From assembly GCA_018417955.1 (NCBI GenBank), contig JACTVC010000023.1, positions 963,116 to 1,027,115 on the forward strand: DNA of 64,000 nt. The letters run 5' to 3'. The DNA comes from Laccaria trichodermophora. Taxonomy: Eukaryota > Basidiomycota > Agaricomycetes > Agaricales > Hydnangiaceae. Position 1 is the stretch's first letter. Every line of letters starts with the position of its first letter. Shown piece by piece: positions 10,191 through 21,757 of the stretch. The notes under the pieces are model-generated. The model searched no databases, was not told the DNA's origin, and was given only the letters and a program-made list of their open reading frames with translations. The translations under genes were made by a program, and so were the position numbers.

Positions 10191-11200
10191 CCTTGGGTGC
10201 AGCTGGATACTCCCCACGGCCCTCAGACCAAGCTATCACATCGTCTGCATAATCGTCATCCAGATAGTCGAGAGGCCCTGAAAACCGACTGATTAGCCCG
10301 GCAAGAAACGAGATTCAGGTACAGATAAACGTTACCAGGGTTCGAAATTAGCTTATCCCACTCATCCTTTTGCCGTTTTTCCTCATCTGTGAGAGGCTTT
10401 GCGGCCATAATTGACAAGAAGTCGTCTATTGATGACTTTCTTTTGTCGTCATCCTCGATCTAGGGTAACTCTTCAACATTTTAGAATTGTAAAAAAAACC
10501 AAGTACAGACTGCTGAGAGGTGTTTCGGAATGACGGTTAGGCCACCATAGCGAGTCTGCAAACAGTTGTGAGGTGACATGATTAAAGGGCACACAAGCCT
10601 GGCACGCACGCGATCTTTATTGTATAACCGCGGATGGGTCCCAATGAGCAAGTCTTCTATGAGGATGGTGCTGGCAGGCTCTGTGGCTGAGCACCCCTTG
10701 GGTGCATCTGGACATTCCCCACGGCCCTCACACCAAGCTATCACATCGTCTGCATAATCGTCATCCAGATAGTCGAGAGGCCCTGAAAACCGACTGATCA
10801 GCCCTGCAAGAAGCGAGATTCAGGTACAGATAAACATTACCAGGATTCAAAATTAGCTTATTCCACTCATCCTCTTGCTGTTTTTCCTCATCTGTGAGAG
10901 GCTTTGCGCGCATAATCGCCAAGAAGTTGGTGATTGATGACTGTCTTTTGTCGTCGTCCTTGATCTAGGGTAACTCTTCAACATTTTGGAATTGTAAAAG
11001 AAACCAAGTACAGACTGCTGAGAGGTGTTTCGGAATGACGGTTAGGCCACCATAGCGAGTCTTCAAACAGTTGTGAGGTGACGTGATTGAAGGGTAGACA
11101 AGCCACGCACGCGATCTTTATTGTACAACCACGGATGCGCCCCAATGCGCAAGTTTTCTCTGAGGATAATGCCAGCAGGCTTTGTGGCAGAGGGATCAAA
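10191..11200 (-). repeat. Tandem 505-bp repeat of a gene fragment
   Basis: Two direct copies (10191-10695 and 10696 to about 11200) lie head to tail with an offset of about 505 bp. Each holds, on the minus strand, the same exon pieces: one reads DEEKRQKDEWDKLISNPG, then a GT-AG intron, then GPLDYLDDDYADDVIAW. A second piece upstream reads PFNHVTSQLF(A/E)DSLWWPNRHSETPLSS. Small changes put stops and frame differences in the copies, so neither looks like a complete gene. The family is not recognised; a remnant of a multicopy element gene is possible. Confidence 0.6.
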
Positions 11201-11653
11201 ATTATTTGTCATGGTTGGAAGGATAAAGTGTGTTGTGACTCGGACTTCAAGTTGTTTCAAAATTCCATGGGTGCGTTACATCAGCAAGCTGGTATCACTC
11301 TAGACTCTACGGCAATTCGAGCTCCAAGGACTTTTTCTCGGCTTTTTCTAATTATGCACGCACTCGGTAAAGCTGAGTTTAGCATTAACCAATTGTTTTC
11401 CAAATTGGTTGAGCTCGCTCCTGGCGACGACGCCCCTAAACATGAATGCTACATGCACGCCCTCAGTGTTACATTCAAAACGATGCATAAAGGGAATGAA
11501 AAGTGCCCAGTGGAACCCCCCAATCTCTTACTCAAGCAACAACAGCGTTCATTGACTGTACGCGTATAGAACTCAATATTTTCGTCTCTTTTTTCGCCGA
11601 CCCCACTCAACTCACTATTCTTCAATTTCGCCCTTCAACACCACAAAGTCGCA
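11201..11653. other. Promoter-like region of the 11654 gene
   Basis: The first part has no clear coding content. The last 90 bases before ATG 11654 are rich in pyrimidines and CAACAC-type motifs, common just upstream of highly transcribed basidiomycete genes. Confidence 0.4.
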
Positions 11654-12355
11654 ATGATAGATGCTGATCGCACCCATGCCACATCCACGACCACCAGAAC
11701 AAACCTACACCAGCGCCCCAAAGTCCCCCGCCGTCTCCCCTCCGCTACGCTCCTCGACAATACACGCCTCGTCAATGTCAGCGCCAATCCCATTCCTGAC
11801 TCAAGTGTAACTCGCAACCACATTCGCCCCAGAAAAAATGGAAAGCTTATTCCCCGCGCCATCTCCTTGTTCTTGCGCAAGAAATCCAGCGTCGCGAGCC
11901 TTACTGAGGCCGAGAGCCAGCTCGACAGAATGGCATCTTCCAGCAAGGCCCACGATATACCTAGCCGCCGAGCCCCAAACATTACCTTTGTTGATTTCAT
12001 GACGCCAGTGGAGCGTGAACAGAAGTTGAAGATAGTCATCGAAAGCACTGTGACTGAGAGTGTAGACGACGGTTTCGACAGAACTGTAAAGGGCGTGGCG
12101 AAGCAACCTTTTCAGGATATCGCCGTCGTAAACCTGCAAGATAATGTTGATACGTGCAGCTCACCAGTTTCCCCGTTGAGTCCTTCCTTCGACTCAATCT
12201 TTCCTGTTCGAGTCAAGAAAAGGGACCCCGTTGAGGTGGTGCAGCTCCATCGGCTCAAGTCGATGCAGAGGTTGGGCATGGAGGCGTACAAGGATGTCAT
12301 GGAGAAATATCCTATGAGTGCGGAAGAGAGGGCGCTAGCTTACAGGTGTTTTTGA
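11654..12355 (+). CDS. Hypothetical intronless protein, 233 aa
   Basis: A single open frame from ATG 11654 to TGA 12355. The N-terminal third is basic and rich in R, T and P. The middle has IPRAISLFLRKKSS and VDFMTPVEREQKLKIVIEST. The C-terminus is a helical segment with basic and acidic residues (QLHRLKSMQRLGMEAYKDVMEKYPMSAEERALAYR). There is no signal peptide or membrane segment. A pyrimidine-rich leader and a GC-rich coding style support a real gene. I do not recognise the family. It converges with the TFIIIC gene on the opposite strand. Confidence 0.7.
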   Translation: MIDADRTHATSTTTRTNLHQRPKVPRRLPSATLLDNTRLVNVSANPIPDSSVTRNHIRPRKNGKLIPRAISLFLRKKSSVASLTEAESQLDRMASSSKAHDIPSRRAPNITFVDFMTPVEREQKLKIVIESTVTESVDDGFDRTVKGVAKQPFQDIAVVNLQDNVDTCSSPVSPLSPSFDSIFPVRVKKRDPVEVVQLHRLKSMQRLGMEAYKDVMEKYPMSAEERALAYRCF

Positions 12356-12783
12356 ACCGGTCATGAGTTATTTCATGTAGCTCGTACGTAGTACCGTGGC
12401 TGTCACATTCGTTCTCTTCTATTGATGACGACGAATTCACTTTCAATTTTTTTCACATTCAAGCGCCAAGGCATGGCTGAGTAGTATCAATTTTAGTCGC
12501 GGGGACCGGGCGATAGAAGACGACTCAGACCTACCTCGTGTTTGCATTCAATCACACCTCGTATTTCAAATCGCCGTGTAAAGGTACACCTGTCTGCCCA
12601 TTCCAGTTAATTGCCCACTTCGTACCCATTGAAAAGGACACTCCCTGCCTTGGAAAGTCAATCTGGAAAGGCTCAGTTAACGTGAGTCGACGCGTTGCAG
12701 CAAGCACAAACCATACACGATAAACTACAACTATTCAGTTACATAGAGTTGATACTTTACTTTTCATTCATTTCTTCTTCCAA
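12356..12783. other. Convergent intergenic region
   Basis: This 3' region lies between two convergent genes. No hairpin or coding frame of note was seen. Confidence 0.4.
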
Positions 12784-15700
12784 TCATATTGAGAGCCATC
12801 GACGATACAAAGCATTCGCCAGGTGAGTGGCACCAGTGAAGACAAAGATCAGGGATAGGTTGTATGCGGCCTCTTTGGCGAAGAGGTCGTCCTGTTACGA
12901 TACAGTCATTGAAGAGAGGTAGGGAGAGGATAGCAGAAGCGTACATTGTTCTTCTCCGCAAGTTCAAGAACATTTTCGTAATGCTTGACCGCGTAGGAGT
13001 AGAGTCCTGGATAGGATTAGCAAGGAAGACGCACAACGGCAGGAGGATGAGACGGACCAAGCTGATGGAAAGTCCTGGCAAAGTTGTATTCCACTTCCCG
13101 TACACTCTGCATGCCACTTCCTCGGAGACTGCGATACTGCGTTAGGAACGCCATCGCCTTTGAAGAAAAAGATCGTTAGTCCCATAACCCTGCTCGGAGC
13201 GGACAGAACTACCTGTGTAACAAGATGATGCCGGTTATCTGACTGACGCTGCATCGCCCTACCAATGGAAGCTATGGCCAAGCACAAGCATATCATCGGA
13301 TCGTCAGGGCAATAATCGTATGCATGCAACAGATAGACTATCCACAACGTCAGCAAGGAGCGCATACGAAAGGGGCAACTCACAAATAGCACTTTGATAG
13401 CTCTTCGCAGCGATACAAATCTGGCCATAGATAGCCACAATAACCGGGTTATGCTTCGTCGGAATCTCAGGGACATTGTGGCTCCCTGCCGTGGTTGTCG
13501 CCCCACTCTCCTGATCACCACCCTGATCCGGCACTCCATCATCCCCATCCTCCTCAGCCCCATCCTCCGCTTTCCCACTCTGTGCAGTGGGCGCATACCG
13601 TTTGTTCAATGGATTCCACTTGAGCACTTCTGGGCTCTTCACAGCCGTATCCGCCAACTTCATTTCCCTAAACAAATGCTTCTGAAGTGTGGAAGTGATG
13701 AAGGAATCCGTGGGGCGGAGGCCACTTGATAGGCAAGCCATGAGGATTCGGAGTGGCTCGTTGTTGAATTGGTGTACGGTGATGAGTTTGCGTGCTTGTT
13801 CAACGACAGCGGTGTGTTGGCCCGCAGCCAGACCACAAGCTACAGGCAGAGACGTATGAGCTCAGACAGTACGAAGAGCCAAAGGGAGGGATGCTCACTG
13901 ATGAGTGCCAGTCGAATAGAGTCCTGTCGCTCACGAGCTTGATATGCGTTTGAGACCATGATATGTCGAAGAATTTCATCTGCGACGTCGTATTGACCTC
14001 GTCGAGTAAGAAGAAAGCAATACTGGTCCCCAATATCAACGAAAGAGCACATAGAGGTAAATGAAAATCCGAACAAACCTGCATGAACAACTTCAACCAG
14101 TCATCGAACGAGATCCCTCGAAATACATCCACTTTGCCGATTTGGGCGTCTCCCTTGGTCGCCTTCCTTGACATGCTATCACGTTCTGAAAAAGATCAAT
14201 GTTAGCCTCGACTCGACAATTAAAGCAACGACCAACCCAAGTCAAGCTGCAACCTCGACGCCATCCGATCTTCATCAGCTTCCGTCTCGACCTTCTGCTT
14301 CTTCCTATGACTCCTCGGAAACATCCCTCTAAACGGATTATTCTACGCCCCGCCAAAATGATCAGTCCCTCGCCAGCCCCAAAGCAAAATAAAAAAAGAC
14401 AACCTACCCGACTGGTCAAAAACAAGTTCCTCGTCTCCCTGAACATATCTACAAGCTTCTCCGCCTCGACCATCCACTCCCTCTCACACTCCTCATCCCC
14501 ACCCATCATTCCCGCCCACAGCTCCCTTACCTTCCGATATCCATGCATCACCTCTTTCTCCTTGGCCGCCTCCAGCTCCCTCAGCTGCAGGTGCGTTAGT
14601 CGGTTCTGGAGACGGATAGCGTTAGCTTTGGTCCTAGCGATACGTTCTTCGGCGAAGAGAGAGGCTGTGGTGGGATCGTCTTCAGATTGAGTCGCCGGTG
14701 CTTTTGCGCGCTTTTTGCGGGAGTCGATGACTGGGACGCGTTGAATCGAGGATGGGGTGGGAGAGAAGAACAACGGCGTACCTTCATATACTAGCTCTAA
14801 AGCCCGTCGAGGTTCACCCAGGATCTCATAGATCTCCGCAAGCTTCATTTTGGCGTCGTTGTGCGTAGGATCAGCCTGTCGTACTTGATACGTTTCAGTC
14901 AGCGTGCTAGTCAGCTGCCAAATAAGAGATTCATACTGTGTTCATAGACTTCTGCAGCTTCACGAAGCTCTTCGAGCATCTTCATGCATGCGGCTGTTTG
15001 TAACAGAATATAAATACTGCTTGTCTTCAGTTGAGATGAGTGCCATATCTAGAAAAGACGTATTGGGAGTCACATACCGCAGGGTCAGCACCAAGGAGCT
15101 CGTAGATAGGCTTCGCCTCCGCGTACATCTCCCTCTCAAAGTACGCATCTGCAATCTCAGCAAAGAGGACTGCGTAATCAAGATTATCTTGTGCCAATAC
15201 CGCATTCGCATGGAGCTAACCAACAAAAATCAGCGTCTCCCACAACCAAGAAAACCAAATTCACCTTTCCCTCCTCGATCTCGCCCATCTTGATCCTTGC
15301 AACCGCCAACCGATGACGCGCATTCGCGTCCAACTCATACCTCCCAGCCTGGATCCCGCCTCCCTCCCCAATCACACTTCTCGCCGGCCACCCATCCATA
15401 TCATACTCCCTATCATCCTCGCACAAATCCCAATACCGCTGCTCGGCTCTCCCCTGCAACCAACGAGTTCCGCGCCTGATCGTCTGGGCTGCCTTTTCGT
15501 GTTCCCCAAGGGCGTTGTACAAGTCGGCTAAGAGAAGCAGGTCCAGTTTGGTGAAGATGGTCTGGGAAGGGGTGGGGTAGATGCGTTGGTAGTGATCAAA
15601 CGCGGCTTGGAGGAGGTCGGCACAAGTTGGGAGTTCGGAGAGCTCAACGAGGATGGTGTGGAGCTCGCGGAGAACTGTCAGGTCGTGTGGAAACCGTTTG

Positions 15701-16689
15701 AGGATTGCTGTGAACGCGTTGCGGGCCTGAAGGCAATGTCAATGTAGCAATGAGAGGAGTGTGAACGAGCTCACTGTTCGAAAATCCCCGATCTCCTTGG
15801 CCAACGATGCTCGATCCCACAACGCGTCGACATTTGTCGGGTCAAGACTGTATGCTTTTCGATAACAGTACAACGCCTGTTGGTTATACCCATGTTCCCT
15901 CGACTGCCTCGCCAATCGATCCCACTCATCCGCATCGTGTCGAAGGTGAGCCGCCATGATCCTAAGCTGGAGCGCCTTCTGCCCTTGTTCCATATCTTCA
16001 TAGCACTGTGCAAGGACAGACCAAGCACTCGCCGCGCGCGGTTCAATGCGTATGACTTCTTGCATCATCCGAATCGCTTCAGGTAGGTTGCTGTCTACAT
16101 ACGCTTGATTCCCATCCCCAATAAGGGAGCGAACTTGTTGAGAGAGGACTGGCCCCGTCGTTCGGCCTTTCTGTGGGGATTTTAGCAAAAAAAACGAGCG
16201 TAGGCAAGCTCACTCGCCCGTTTGCGTTTCCGGCCAATACCTGAGGCTTCCCTGAGGTCATCGCGGAACTCGGCCTCTTTCTCCTCGATGCTGAAATCCC
16301 AATCCTTTGTCAATCCGCTGCCGCTCGCTCCGTTGTTTGAAGACGTGTCCCGGAGTCGTATGTTCTGTACTAGACGACTGCGATTGCACTGATCAGCAGA
16401 GTTATGAGCTAAAAAGAAGTACGCACTCGAAATCTCCTTCAATCTCCTTCTCGGCGTACGTTTCTTCGGGGTTCGGTGCATCGTCAGAGTTCTCTTCATC
16501 ATCCTCGCCTTCGGTGTCCTCGTCTGAATTTGGTTCTGAGCCGTCGCTGTCTTCGTCGGTTGCGCCCTCAACGAAATCCTCATCGACGTCCATTTCGTCG
16601 TCTGTTTTCGACAACATCAGTCGTGCGTTGGTGGGGAATTGATTGTCAAATTGAAGGTCAGAAAGTGACACACGTGACCAATGTGCCAT
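12784..16689 (-). CDS. TFIIIC TPR subunit (Tfc4/GTF3C3-like)
   Basis: A multi-exon minus-strand gene from ATG 16689 to TGA 12784. Exon 1 gives a highly acidic N-terminus (DEMDVDEDFVEGATDEDSDG). Exon 2 gives DWDFSIEEKEAEFRDDLREASG and a basic RKRKRA. A long tetratricopeptide array follows, e.g. VLSQQVRSLIGDGNQAYVDS, then ASAWSVLAQCYEDMEQGQKA and ALYCYRKAYSLDPTNVDALW. This order (acidic head, then TPRs) is that of the TFIIIC subunit which bridges the A/B-box DNA contact to TFIIIB in RNA polymerase III transcription. The C-terminal exon ends AYNLSLIFVFTGATHLANAL...WLSI, as in family members I recall. The estimated length of about 1000 aa fits. It is a nuclear housekeeping gene, presumably essential. 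Confidence 0.85.
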
Positions 16690-17468
16690 TGAAGCTTCAC
16701 GGGCAAACTAAGTACTCTTCCGTGTTACCTAGACGCTGCTCTGATTATTCCCCACTGATCCCCCATAATCCTAGGTAAATCATCGAGATTTCAACAATCA
16801 AGCCCGCGTACAGCTTCAAGTTCCTTCTTCCTACATAAAGCAGTACAGAGGAATATTTTTTCCATACTAGTTTAACATCAGCCATAGTACGATTCAGAAC
16901 CAGAATTCGAAACGCTGGCAGATAGTTTTTTTCGCCCAAAACCCCCTTCATCGAGCACCTCAAACTGGCATCTGGATTTGCAATGCTTGTGGGCTCCTCA
17001 CGTACTCCTCTCACTTTCCCTCACAATAATCATTTGAATCAGACTTTCGCCACAATGTAAATTCCTTCTGTGCGATTCTATGGCGTACAAACACGGGCAA
17101 CAAAGAGTCCAGGGAGTAGTATTTCACCATAAGAATGTGAGAAGGGGCCGTCGAAGATAAATAGAAGGTCATGTTATCAAGTCCACGGAAATGCAAAAAG
17201 AACGGACCGTCAACGAAAGCCGTCTCGAAAAGAAAAAAAAAGGGGAGAACGGCAATGAAATCGGACAGTAACAGGAATGTGCAGGAAGGACTCCGAGGGA
17301 AATAAGGAATAGATAAGTGTGTTACGATACGGTTGGAAAATTCTACACGAGTGAGAGGATTAAGAGAGCGTCGGGTAGCTGACTGCCGAATTATGGATAG
17401 CATTCCAACAGCTGTGATGAATTTCAAGCGCCCGTAGCGACAACAGACAAAAAAAAAGAAAACAAACC
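16690..17468. other. Intergenic region between TFIIIC and SH3 genes
   Basis: It holds the TFIIIC promoter on the left and the 3' flank of the SH3 membrane gene on the right. Small A-rich tracts are present. There is no convincing frame. Confidence 0.4.
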
Positions 17469-19445
17469 TTAGAGCCCAAAGGTGCTCTGGGTAGGTGAGG
17501 TATAACCACTGATTCGTTTCTTGACGAAAAAAGTGGGCAAATCAACGCCGGGCTCTCTCAAGCAATCTATTGGAATCAAGCCCGTCTCAACCTCTTTGCC
17601 TTTCGAAGCCTCAACGCTTTTCACTTTCTCAACTTTTGCCCAACCGTCGTCGAACATTTGCAGAATACGAACTTGTTCGTTTGGCTCCACACCAACCTCG
17701 TCCTCCCGCGTCGGGACAAAGGGGCGACGAATCATCTCGATCTCGGAGAATTTGCCTGAGGAGGAGTGATTTGGGCGAACAAGAGGGGGATGTTGGTCTG
17801 CAAAAGGATCACTGCTGACGAGGCCATGTTTGTCAGAAAATGGGTCGAAGACTCCGGAAGCAGGTGAGGGGGGAGTCAATAGTGGGATAACCGGTGATGC
17901 AGGGGGGGAGGTTGGGTAATGGGAACCAGTCGAAGGACGCGGTGAAGAGGGAAAGAAGGCACTGCTCTGCGTGGGGCTTCTCATCGCCAACGAAGCACTA
18001 CTCGACGGCCTTGACCCCGTGGCGGCTTCCGAAGGTGGCTTGGGAAACGCAAAAGATTCCGAATTCAAAAAGGGACGAGAGCTTGACAGGGGCGTCTCGA
18101 TATTCAAACTATCCCGGTGATGCACGACGAGAAATTGCGTATCGGTTGAGACATGCGATTCGGCGCTCCCATTCGAAAAGCGCCTCTGATCAGAGGGGAC
18201 ATCGTTGAAGTGTGAGCTTTGGAGTACGAGAACGGGCGCGTTCGGATTGTGGCGGATCTGCGCCATCGGTGGAACAGGAGGCATGACGTCGGAGAGATTG
18301 AGGTGTGAGCTAGGGATGTTAGCGTGGTCAACCGTAGTTGCGAAACTGCTTCGAGCCGAGTTACCCCCAGCAAACTCGACACTGCTATCATCGTCATAGT
18401 TTTGCGAGGTACGTCTCCTGGCGAACCACCACCGGTTTCTGCGCTCGTGACGACGCTCAATCCATTTTTTTCTGAGAAGAATGACGGTAATGCCAAGGCC
18501 GAACAAGAAGAGGATGCCTGCAATGGCGGCGACGCCGCCTGCAGATAAATGCCCTGATTTTGCAGCACCGTCTGTCGGGGAAACCGAGGAAGAACTGGGA
18601 TTTGCGGATGCTATTGGGGTAATGATGGTAGTGGCAATGGCGTGTCCGTGACTGTCAGTGATCGTGCTTGTTACGGCAGAAATGCTCTTGCGTTCAGAGG
18701 CGCCGCCAGGAAGATTGGCCGCGTTGGCTGATCCACCAGCGGAGGATGACACAGATGAGGAAGACGGGGAAGTGCCATCACTGCTGCCCGTTCCAGATCC
18801 CGCAGTGCCTGGAGTACCGTCGGAAGTGCTCCCTGAACCAGTTGAGGTTGAACTTGCGCCCAAGCTCGGAGTCCCGCCGTTCGAAGTACCTGCCGTGCCC
18901 GGAGAAGAGCCTCCAGCAGGAGAAGAGGTGCCACCTGGAGTAGAGCCACCAGCAGAACCACCAGAAGGATCAGAACTGCCACCTGGCGTAGATACACCTA
19001 CAGCAGGAGAACCATTAACTGGGGTTGAACCTCCAGTACTTCCGCCACTGGTTGTTCCTCCAGTGGTTGTTCCCCCACTACTTCCGCTACTGGTACCTCC
19101 GCCACTGGTCGTTCCCCCACTACTTCCACCGCTGGTCGATCCTCCAGTACTTCCGCCACTGGTCGTTCCGCCAGACGAGGTCGAACCACTAGAGGATGTG
19201 GAGCCACCTGTGGTAGTAGTCCCGCCGCTCGTAGGCGGGGTTTGTGCTGGGGTGGTCACAGGACTCGGAGCAGGGTGTGAACCTCCATTCCCGTTCCCAT
19301 TCCCGTTGTTGCCGTTGCCGTTGCCAGTAATGCCAGAGAGGAGGGGAGATATTATAGGGATGGAAGGCAGAGGAATAGGTGGTATTCGTACTTCGAGAGT
19401 TCGGTCACCAAGGAGGCGTCGAGCGCGTGTGTGTCGGACGCGCAT
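17469..19445 (-). CDS. Single-pass membrane protein with C-terminal SH3 domain
   Basis: One uninterrupted frame of 658 aa. Residues ~40-270 are low complexity: GN repeats, then a long Gly/Ser/Thr tract (TTSGGSTGGSTSGG-type), probably an O-glycosylated outer segment. A transmembrane helix follows (VAAIAGILFLFGLGITVILL, about residue 310), then a basic stop-transfer RKKWIERRHERRNRWW. The cytosolic part is Ser/Pro rich and ends in an SH3-like domain: FVPTREDEVGVEPNEQVRIL, then the hallmark DDGWAKVE and a GLIPIDCL strand. The plan (mucin-like ectodomain, one TM, SH3) resembles yeast Fus1-like or Sho1-like surface proteins. A role in polarity or wall sensing is an inference. No signal peptide is obvious at ATG 19445, so an upstream exon is possible. 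Confidence 0.75.
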   Translation of the reverse strand: MRVRHTRARRLLGDRTLEVRIPPIPLPSIPIISPLLSGITGNGNGNNGNGNGNGGSHPAPSPVTTPAQTPPTSGGTTTTGGSTSSSGSTSSGGTTSGGSTGGSTSGGSSGGTTSGGGTSSGSSGGTTTGGTTSGGSTGGSTPVNGSPAVGVSTPGGSSDPSGGSAGGSTPGGTSSPAGGSSPGTAGTSNGGTPSLGASSTSTGSGSTSDGTPGTAGSGTGSSDGTSPSSSSVSSSAGGSANAANLPGGASERKSISAVTSTITDSHGHAIATTIITPIASANPSSSSVSPTDGAAKSGHLSAGGVAAIAGILFLFGLGITVILLRKKWIERRHERRNRWWFARRRTSQNYDDDSSVEFAGGNSARSSFATTVDHANIPSSHLNLSDVMPPVPPMAQIRHNPNAPVLVLQSSHFNDVPSDQRRFSNGSAESHVSTDTQFLVVHHRDSLNIETPLSSSRPFLNSESFAFPKPPSEAATGSRPSSSASLAMRSPTQSSAFFPSSPRPSTGSHYPTSPPASPVIPLLTPPSPASGVFDPFSDKHGLVSSDPFADQHPPLVRPNHSSSGKFSEIEMIRRPFVPTREDEVGVEPNEQVRILQMFDDGWAKVEKVKSVEASKGKEVETGLIPIDCLREPGVDLPTFFVKKRISGYTSPTQSTFGL

Positions 19446-21757
19446 AGGGGTTTGATAGAACCGAAGAGGTAAAGAGCGTGGGGTGTCGTATAACGACGTT
19501 AGAGAATCAAATCGGTTGAACTAGAATGGGAAGCAGAATTTGGTCTCTGCTAAGGCATTCGCGTGGAGGGGAGAAGAAAAAATCTTGTGAAGAAAGATTG
19601 CGCCCATAATGTTTGGTCACAACCAGTCGAGAACCCAGATTCAGGGGTAATAGAGGGTCGTCATCTTCTGGGAACAAATGCGCGATGAGATTTAGTTATA
19701 CCGAAAATGAAATCTCCTATATCAATGTGCCAGGTCGAGTCCCACTCCACAAATTCTGATGCCAACATGCTATGAGCGTATCACACAAAAGCAATTTCTG
19801 GCAAACAACCTGAAAAAAAGTACGTTGAGTGCACGTTTGAACATGGAGCCCCCGAGTGTAAAATTGAGGCTACCGTGAACAGCCTCGTATTTTCAGGAGT
19901 CGATCAGACCACTACCGCACGCCGCAAATCGTCAGACCGAGGTAACTTGTGGGTCCTGAGGACTCAGGAGGCCCCAGTGGTTTGTCCAGGATCTCGCCGA
20001 CGTTATAAAACTACAGTTAAGCATTGATGGCACACTGGCAAGCAGCACATGCCACAAAGAGTTCAATGAAAACCAAGTTCAACTGAAGTAAGGTTGGAGA
20101 ATGTTGGTAGAATGTTGAAAGTTACCGAGTCCTGACTAGTTGACTCCTGAAGGAAGCCTGAGTTTGAACCTGAGGCCCAGAAAAGACTGATAGAAGCTGA
20201 GTTTGAACCTTTTTGACCTGATTGTGCAGTGGCTGACGCGTGGCACTGGCAGTGCCGTCGTTGGCATGCAAACGAACATCAACCGCCGATCGAAAGAAAA
20301 ATCTGTGGTCATAAACTGAGAAACAGGCTGAGTCTCAGCCAGTGGAAGACACATGAGCACAAGGTCACAGATCTGCGTTGCGGAAGTTGCTACAATAGCT
20401 ATTGGGCCTCTTGGACTAACTAAAGAGGTCTTTCAATGGTGTGTCGTTGGTGTGTCTTGGGTGTGTCGCTTTTGTCATTTGGGGCTAGTTTTGATCGTCA
20501 GATCCAGATTGTATTCTTCAAAATCCTCGCGAACGAGACGATTTTTCCCCAACTTATCTATATTACGGTCCTGGATGCAGGGAGACAATAATTTGACAGT
20601 CCAATTCAATGCTCGTGACGATACACACCTTATCATTATCTATCCATCAACACAAGCGAACGTGCGAGCTGTCCTGATTAGCCGAATAATTGTGCGTGGC
20701 ATGACCTTAACACACTGTGAAGGCCAAGGTCGCGTGCAGTTATGTTCTGTTGCAAGATTCGCCACGCATGAGTCTCATAATTTATGTATAATGAAAAAAT
20801 TTCTTCAATACGTATGTCCGAATCAATAATGAACAAAAACCGGTCAAATATCACAACAGTTTGGCCATATAGATTATATATTTTCTGGCTGAGCGGAATG
20901 GTTTGGTAAATATATTCCGAAAGTCGAGTAAGGGGGAGTGGTCTTTGAGACAGAGACGCTACACTTTCGACGTGAACGAGTATCTCCCCACCCGATGAAG
21001 ATATGATTCAAAGTCAAGGAAACTATTCAACACATGTACGCCTGGCTTGCGGACCTCTCGCAGCTCTACAAGGATACAGATATGGGAATAGGAAGGTATG
21101 AGTCTCTTGGAGGGTACACAGTGGGAGTCCGACGAGGTTGTTCGGAGTCTTATAAAGAAAATGTGAAGGCCCAATCAACGACAATTTTAGCTATGACCAT
21201 GGCTTTTACCTTGCTAAGCGACAGCTTTGTGAGGTTGAAGGCAGTGTCTCGAGCGAGTCCCCTGTAAGTGGTAAATCAAAAAGAGCGGATTCTTCATCAA
21301 GAATCGCATCGAGATCAAAGAAAAGTCCTAAAAAGCAACACCATGAATCTAGACATTGTCTGAATCAGATTATGTTTGGCCACCACCAGATGCTAGTTTA
21401 CGCGGATGGTGTGTGTGAAGTTGGTATTTAGGTTGGTAAATGTTACATTTACCGAAAGGTCTTGCAATTCCGACACACCAAGCTGAGTGAATATCTGTGA
21501 GTATCTGTACTTACGTTTCGTGGATTTCGTCGTACTGAGCCTTAAAGTGCGTCGTCAGATTATGTCAGGCGGCTCCCGTGACGCAAAGCTCAAAATGACC
21601 GTGGGAATAAAGTACTGTCGCCATTGCCCACAACGGCGGGCACGCGTTCTTCAGCCATCACGACATCTTCAATTGATATCCGACGCCTACTCTTATAATT
21701 TATTTCTCTTCTTCCCGAGCGGGGAGTCCATTGCTAGTGCTGCCCGCTCAAGTTGAG
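19446..21757. other. 2.3-kb gene-free region
   Basis: No frame here carries a recognisable domain. Structures seen are a perfect 15-bp palindrome GGCTGAGTCTCAGCC at 20326-20340 and a repeated CTGAGTTTGAACCT near 20160 and 20197. The first few hundred bases should contain the promoter of the SH3 gene and the last few hundred that of the transporter. Confidence 0.5.

Noticed and set aside
18658..19455. 265-aa plus-strand frame rich in P, E and V
   Set aside because: It is the antisense shadow of the Gly/Ser/Thr repeats of the SH3 membrane protein.
19446..21757. Hidden gene in the 2.3-kb gap
   Set aside because: All frames were read for motifs and splice continuity; none was found.
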